Source: Gluconacetobacter diazotrophicus PA1 5 (GTDB lineage Bacteria; Pseudomonadota; Alphaproteobacteria; Acetobacterales; Acetobacteraceae). Taken from it: a DNA stretch of 64,000 nucleotides. This document shows, in pieces, positions 61,823 through 64,000 of this stretch (within the stretch, counting starts at the first letter, position 1; the number at the start of each line of letters is the position of its first letter). The position numbers and the translations under genes were made by a program. Under the pieces are notes generated by a model. The model worked only from the letters and a program-made list of their open reading frames with translations. It was not told the origin of the DNA and ran no database searches. The DNA is taken from positions 372,001 to 436,000 of the forward strand of contig NC_011365.1 in NCBI RefSeq assembly GCF_000021325.1. Direction: 5' to 3'.

Positions 61823-62028
61823 GGCCGGAGACGGCCGGGCGCGTTCATCATTGCGTGCCCCGCGTCGTCAAACCGCCACAGAAGGGTGTCTGGATGCCGG
61901 TATCGCCATGGCACCGAAAAAATTTCCCAATACGGAATGATAGCCCCTTAATGCATCGTGCGGCAGGGCTGCGATCGCGTGTATGATCCGCCGGCTCCGA
62001 GCCTCAGCGCCTGAACCCAAGAGAGACG

Positions 62029-63111
62029 ATGAACCAGATTTTTTCGACGGATAGCATCCCCCCGGCCGGCCTGACCCCCGAAGGAGATCTGCGGCGGGTC
62101 CGGTCCAATCCCGATTTCTGGTATCCCGTGGCCTGGTCGCGCGAGCTGAAGGTCGGCAAGACCATCGGCACGCGCTATGCCGGCCAGCCGATCGCCCTGG
62201 TCCGCCCCGCCGAGGGCGAAGTCTTCGCGCTGGAAGACCGCTGCGCCCACCGCCAGGTGCCGCTGAGCAAGGGCGTGGTGAAGGGCCAGGCGGTCCAGTG
62301 CTGTTATCACGGCTGGGCGTACGGCCGGTCCGGCCGCTGCATCGACGTGCCGTATCTGGGCAAGGGCAAGCTGCCGAACGGTGTGCGCACCTATCCCTGC
62401 CGCGAACAGGATGGCCTGATCTTCGTCTTCCCCGGCGACCCGGAGCGCGCCGCCGCGACACCGTTGCCCCGCCTGGCGCAGACGACCAACCCGGATTACA
62501 AGACCCGGCGTTTCGGGCGGCACGTCAAATGCCATTACAGCTTCATGCACGAGAACCTGATGGATATGAACCATCAGTTCATGCACATGAAGCAGATGGG
62601 GCAGATGAAGCCTCGTTTCCTGGGACAGGATCGCGGTCCCGGCATGATCGAGGCCCGCTACACCTTCGCGCGGACCGGCGGCAAGCAGCCGCTGGGCGAG
62701 GCGCTGGTCTTCGGCCAGAAGCGCGACAACAGCGCCAAGTACGCGCACCGCGACGTCATGACGATCCGCACGGAATATCCGTACCAGACCCTGAAGATCC
62801 AGGCCGAGGGCACCCCCCCGGTCATGGATCTGTGGATCGTCTATGTCCCGCAGGACGCCGAGGAAATGACCAACCGGGTGTTCGGCCTGCTGTCGATCAA
62901 GCGGCCCAGGGTGCCCGGCCTGCTGGATATGGCGTGGCCGTTCCTGGTCGCATTCACCGAGCGGATCTTCAGCGAGGACCGCGAGATCGTGGAACTGGAG
63001 CAGGCCGCGTGGGACGAACTGGGGGGCGACCATAACCAGGAAGTCTTCCCCGTCATTCGCAGCCTGCGCGAATTGCTGGCCGAATGCGGTATCCCCGCCG
63101 CCCGATCCTGA
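62029..63111 (+). CDS. Rieske non-heme iron oxygenase, substrate unknown
   Basis: A 360-residue oxygenase of the ring-hydroxylating family. The N-terminal Rieske [2Fe-2S] domain has [11 protein letters not shown] (Cys/His near 69-71) and CCYHGWAYG (Cys/His near 89-92). The mononuclear iron site is in [13 protein letters not shown] (His near 176 and 184-189). No reductase or ferredoxin gene lies beside it. Related enzymes act on aromatics, sterol methyl groups and lipid headgroups, and sequence alone does not choose. The start at 62029 has AGAGAG upstream. Confidence 0.87.
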   Translation: MNQIFSTDSIPPAGLTPEGDLRRVRSNPDFWYPVAWSRELKVGKTIGTRYAGQPIALVRPAEGEVFALEDRCAHRQVPLSKGVVKGQAVQCCYHGWAYGRSGRCIDVPYLGKGKLPNGVRTYPCREQDGLIFVFPGDPERAAATPLPRLAQTTNPDYKTRRFGRHVKCHYSFMHENLMDMNHQFMHMKQMGQMKPRFLGQDRGPGMIEARYTFARTGGKQPLGEALVFGQKRDNSAKYAHRDVMTIRTEYPYQTLKIQAEGTPPVMDLWIVYVPQDAEEMTNRVFGLLSIKRPRVPGLLDMAWPFLVAFTERIFSEDREIVELEQAAWDELGGDHNQEVFPVIRSLRELLAECGIPAARS

Positions 63112-63115
63112 AAGC

Positions 63116-64000
63116 ATGATGCATGACGGCATGACGATCGACCTGGGAACGGATCGGACGGACGCGGCCCTGCAGGCCGGGCCCTACCGCCTGCGCACGC
63201 TTCTGCCGTCCGATGCCGGCACGATGCACCGGCTGGTCAATGACTGGAGCGTCATCCGGATGCTCAGCCGGGTGCCGTTCCCCTATCCGCGCGGCCTGAC
63301 GGATGACTGGATCGCCTCGACCCAGGACCTGTCCCGGCGGGGCGCGGCCTATCATTTCGCCATCACCCACCCCGAATCGGACGACCCCGATTCGCTGATG
63401 GGCTGTATCGGGGTGCAGGTGAATGCCGCCGCCCGGTCGGCCACCGTCGGGTACTGGGTCGGCCGTCCCTACTGGAATCGCAAGGTGGCCTCGACCACCG
63501 TGGAACGAATCGCGCGCTGGGCGCTGGCCACCCTGCCGATCGAACGCGTGGCCGCCGCCGTCGCGCATGACAACCCGGCCTCGATCGCCGTGCTGCGCCG
63601 CATCGGCTTTCGCGAGACCGGATCGGGGCGTCAGGCCTTCGTATCGCGCGGCACGGGGGACCATCCCGTGCTGCTGTTCGAAGCGACGCGCGCCGACCTG
63701 GCGATGGATGACCCCGGGGTCGGGTCCGCCCCGCTTCCGGCGGGCCGGACGCCGGAACAGAAGCGCGTCATCCTGGTGGCCGCCGTGGCGCTGGTCGATA
63801 CGGACGGGCGAATCCTGCTGGCCCGCCGGCCCGAGGGCAAGCCGATGGCCGGCCTGTGGGAATTCCCCGGCGGCAAGGTCGAAACCGGGGAAACGCCCGA
63901 AGCGGCGCTGATCCGCGAGCTGGACGAGGAACTGGGGCTGGACGTCGCCCGGTCGTGCCTGGCCCCCTATACATTCGTGTCGCACGATTACGGGCATTTC
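63116..64000 (+). CDS. GNAT acetyltransferase fused to MutT/Nudix hydrolase, 3' end outside window
   Basis: The 295 codons visible encode two domains. The first (about residues 20-190) is a RimJ/RimL-type GNAT acetyltransferase, with [10 protein letters not shown], the acetyl-CoA region around [12 protein letters not shown] and [15 protein letters not shown]. The second begins near 220 and holds a complete Nudix box [18 protein letters not shown] followed by DEELGL, where the family's REUXEE motif is intact. MutT enzymes clear 8-oxo-dGTP from the nucleotide pool. Starts at 63116 (MMHDGMTID) or the third Met (63131) are both possible. The stop is outside the window. Confidence 0.88.
   Translation, partial: MMHDGMTIDLGTDRTDAALQAGPYRLRTLLPSDAGTMHRLVNDWSVIRMLSRVPFPYPRGLTDDWIASTQDLSRRGAAYHFAITHPESDDPDSLMGCIGVQVNAAARSATVGYWVGRPYWNRKVASTTVERIARWALATLPIERVAAAVAHDNPASIAVLRRIGFRETGSGRQAFVSRGTGDHPVLLFEATRADLAMDDPGVGSAPLPAGRTPEQKRVILVAAVALVDTDGRILLARRPEGKPMAGLWEFPGGKVETGETPEAALIRELDEELGLDVARSCLAPYTFVSHDYGHF

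Overview
The window looks like a chromosomal segment of a high-GC alphaproteobacterium, most likely an acetic acid bacterium (Acetobacteraceae, Gluconacetobacter-like). This rests on gene content: an alphaproteobacterial LptC-LptA-LptB-RpoN-HPF block, an Hsp20/DUF1150 pair, a YajC/DUF815 pair, a membrane malate:quinone oxidoreductase and a galactonate catabolic operon. The species name is an inference. Almost all of the window is dense housekeeping DNA with short gaps and many ATGA/GTGA overlaps.

Layout. 1-2.1 kb: start of gltD and an NDUFA9-like gene, both on the minus strand. 2.3-2.7 kb: two tandem tRNA-Leu(CAG) genes, each with its own copy of the same promoter. 2.9-9.5 kb (plus): RNase D-like exonuclease, kdsD, lptC, lptA, lptB, rpoN, long-form hpf. 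9.5-10.5 kb (minus): DUF1150 and hsp20, the latter behind a sigma-32-type promoter and a ROSE-like RNA thermometer. 10.55-16.6 kb: a type II-C CRISPR-Cas locus. 16.7-19 kb: def, fmt, truA. 19-28 kb: dapE, dapD, argB, engB, yidC, yidD, rnpA, rpmH, then gloA, lpxI, lpxA. 28.5-45.7 kb (minus): fabZ, lpxD, ompH, bamA, rseP, dxr, cdsA, uppS, frr, pyrH, era, rnc, lepB, acpS, rsh, rpoZ, folK. 45.9-54.3 kb: a mixed set (NYN protein and uracil-DNA glycosylase, mqo, phosphotransacetylase family, msrPQ, a beta-hydroxyacid dehydrogenase, a squalene/phytoene synthase-like protein, sodB). 54.4-60.2 kb (minus): IclR regulator, dgoK, dgoA, dgoD, SDR dehydrogenase and sugar transporter. 60.4-64 kb: yajC, DUF815 ATPase, a Rieske oxygenase and a GNAT-Nudix fusion running off the end.

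The most interesting region is the CRISPR locus. It reads tracrRNA (minus), cas9, cas1, cas2 and a 5-repeat/4-spacer array. A 1.18-kb IS630-family element sits inside the 3' end of cas9. The current cas9 frame ends 12 codons into the element. The missing 56-residue C-terminal end of Cas9, recognisable by its GIGxKT...KYQxDxxG motif, is still present on the far side of the element and overlaps the start of cas1. All RuvC and HNH catalytic residues, cas1, cas2, the repeats and the anti-repeat are intact. The system therefore looks as if only the PAM-interacting end of its nuclease has been cut off. Each repeat, read on the minus strand, ends in an extended -10-like motif, suggesting that every crRNA has its own promoter, as in Neisseria.

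Second in interest is the hsp20 leader. It combines a heat-shock promoter with a UCGCU/AGGAG pairing around a bulged G that would mask the ribosome binding site, which is the hallmark of ROSE thermometers.
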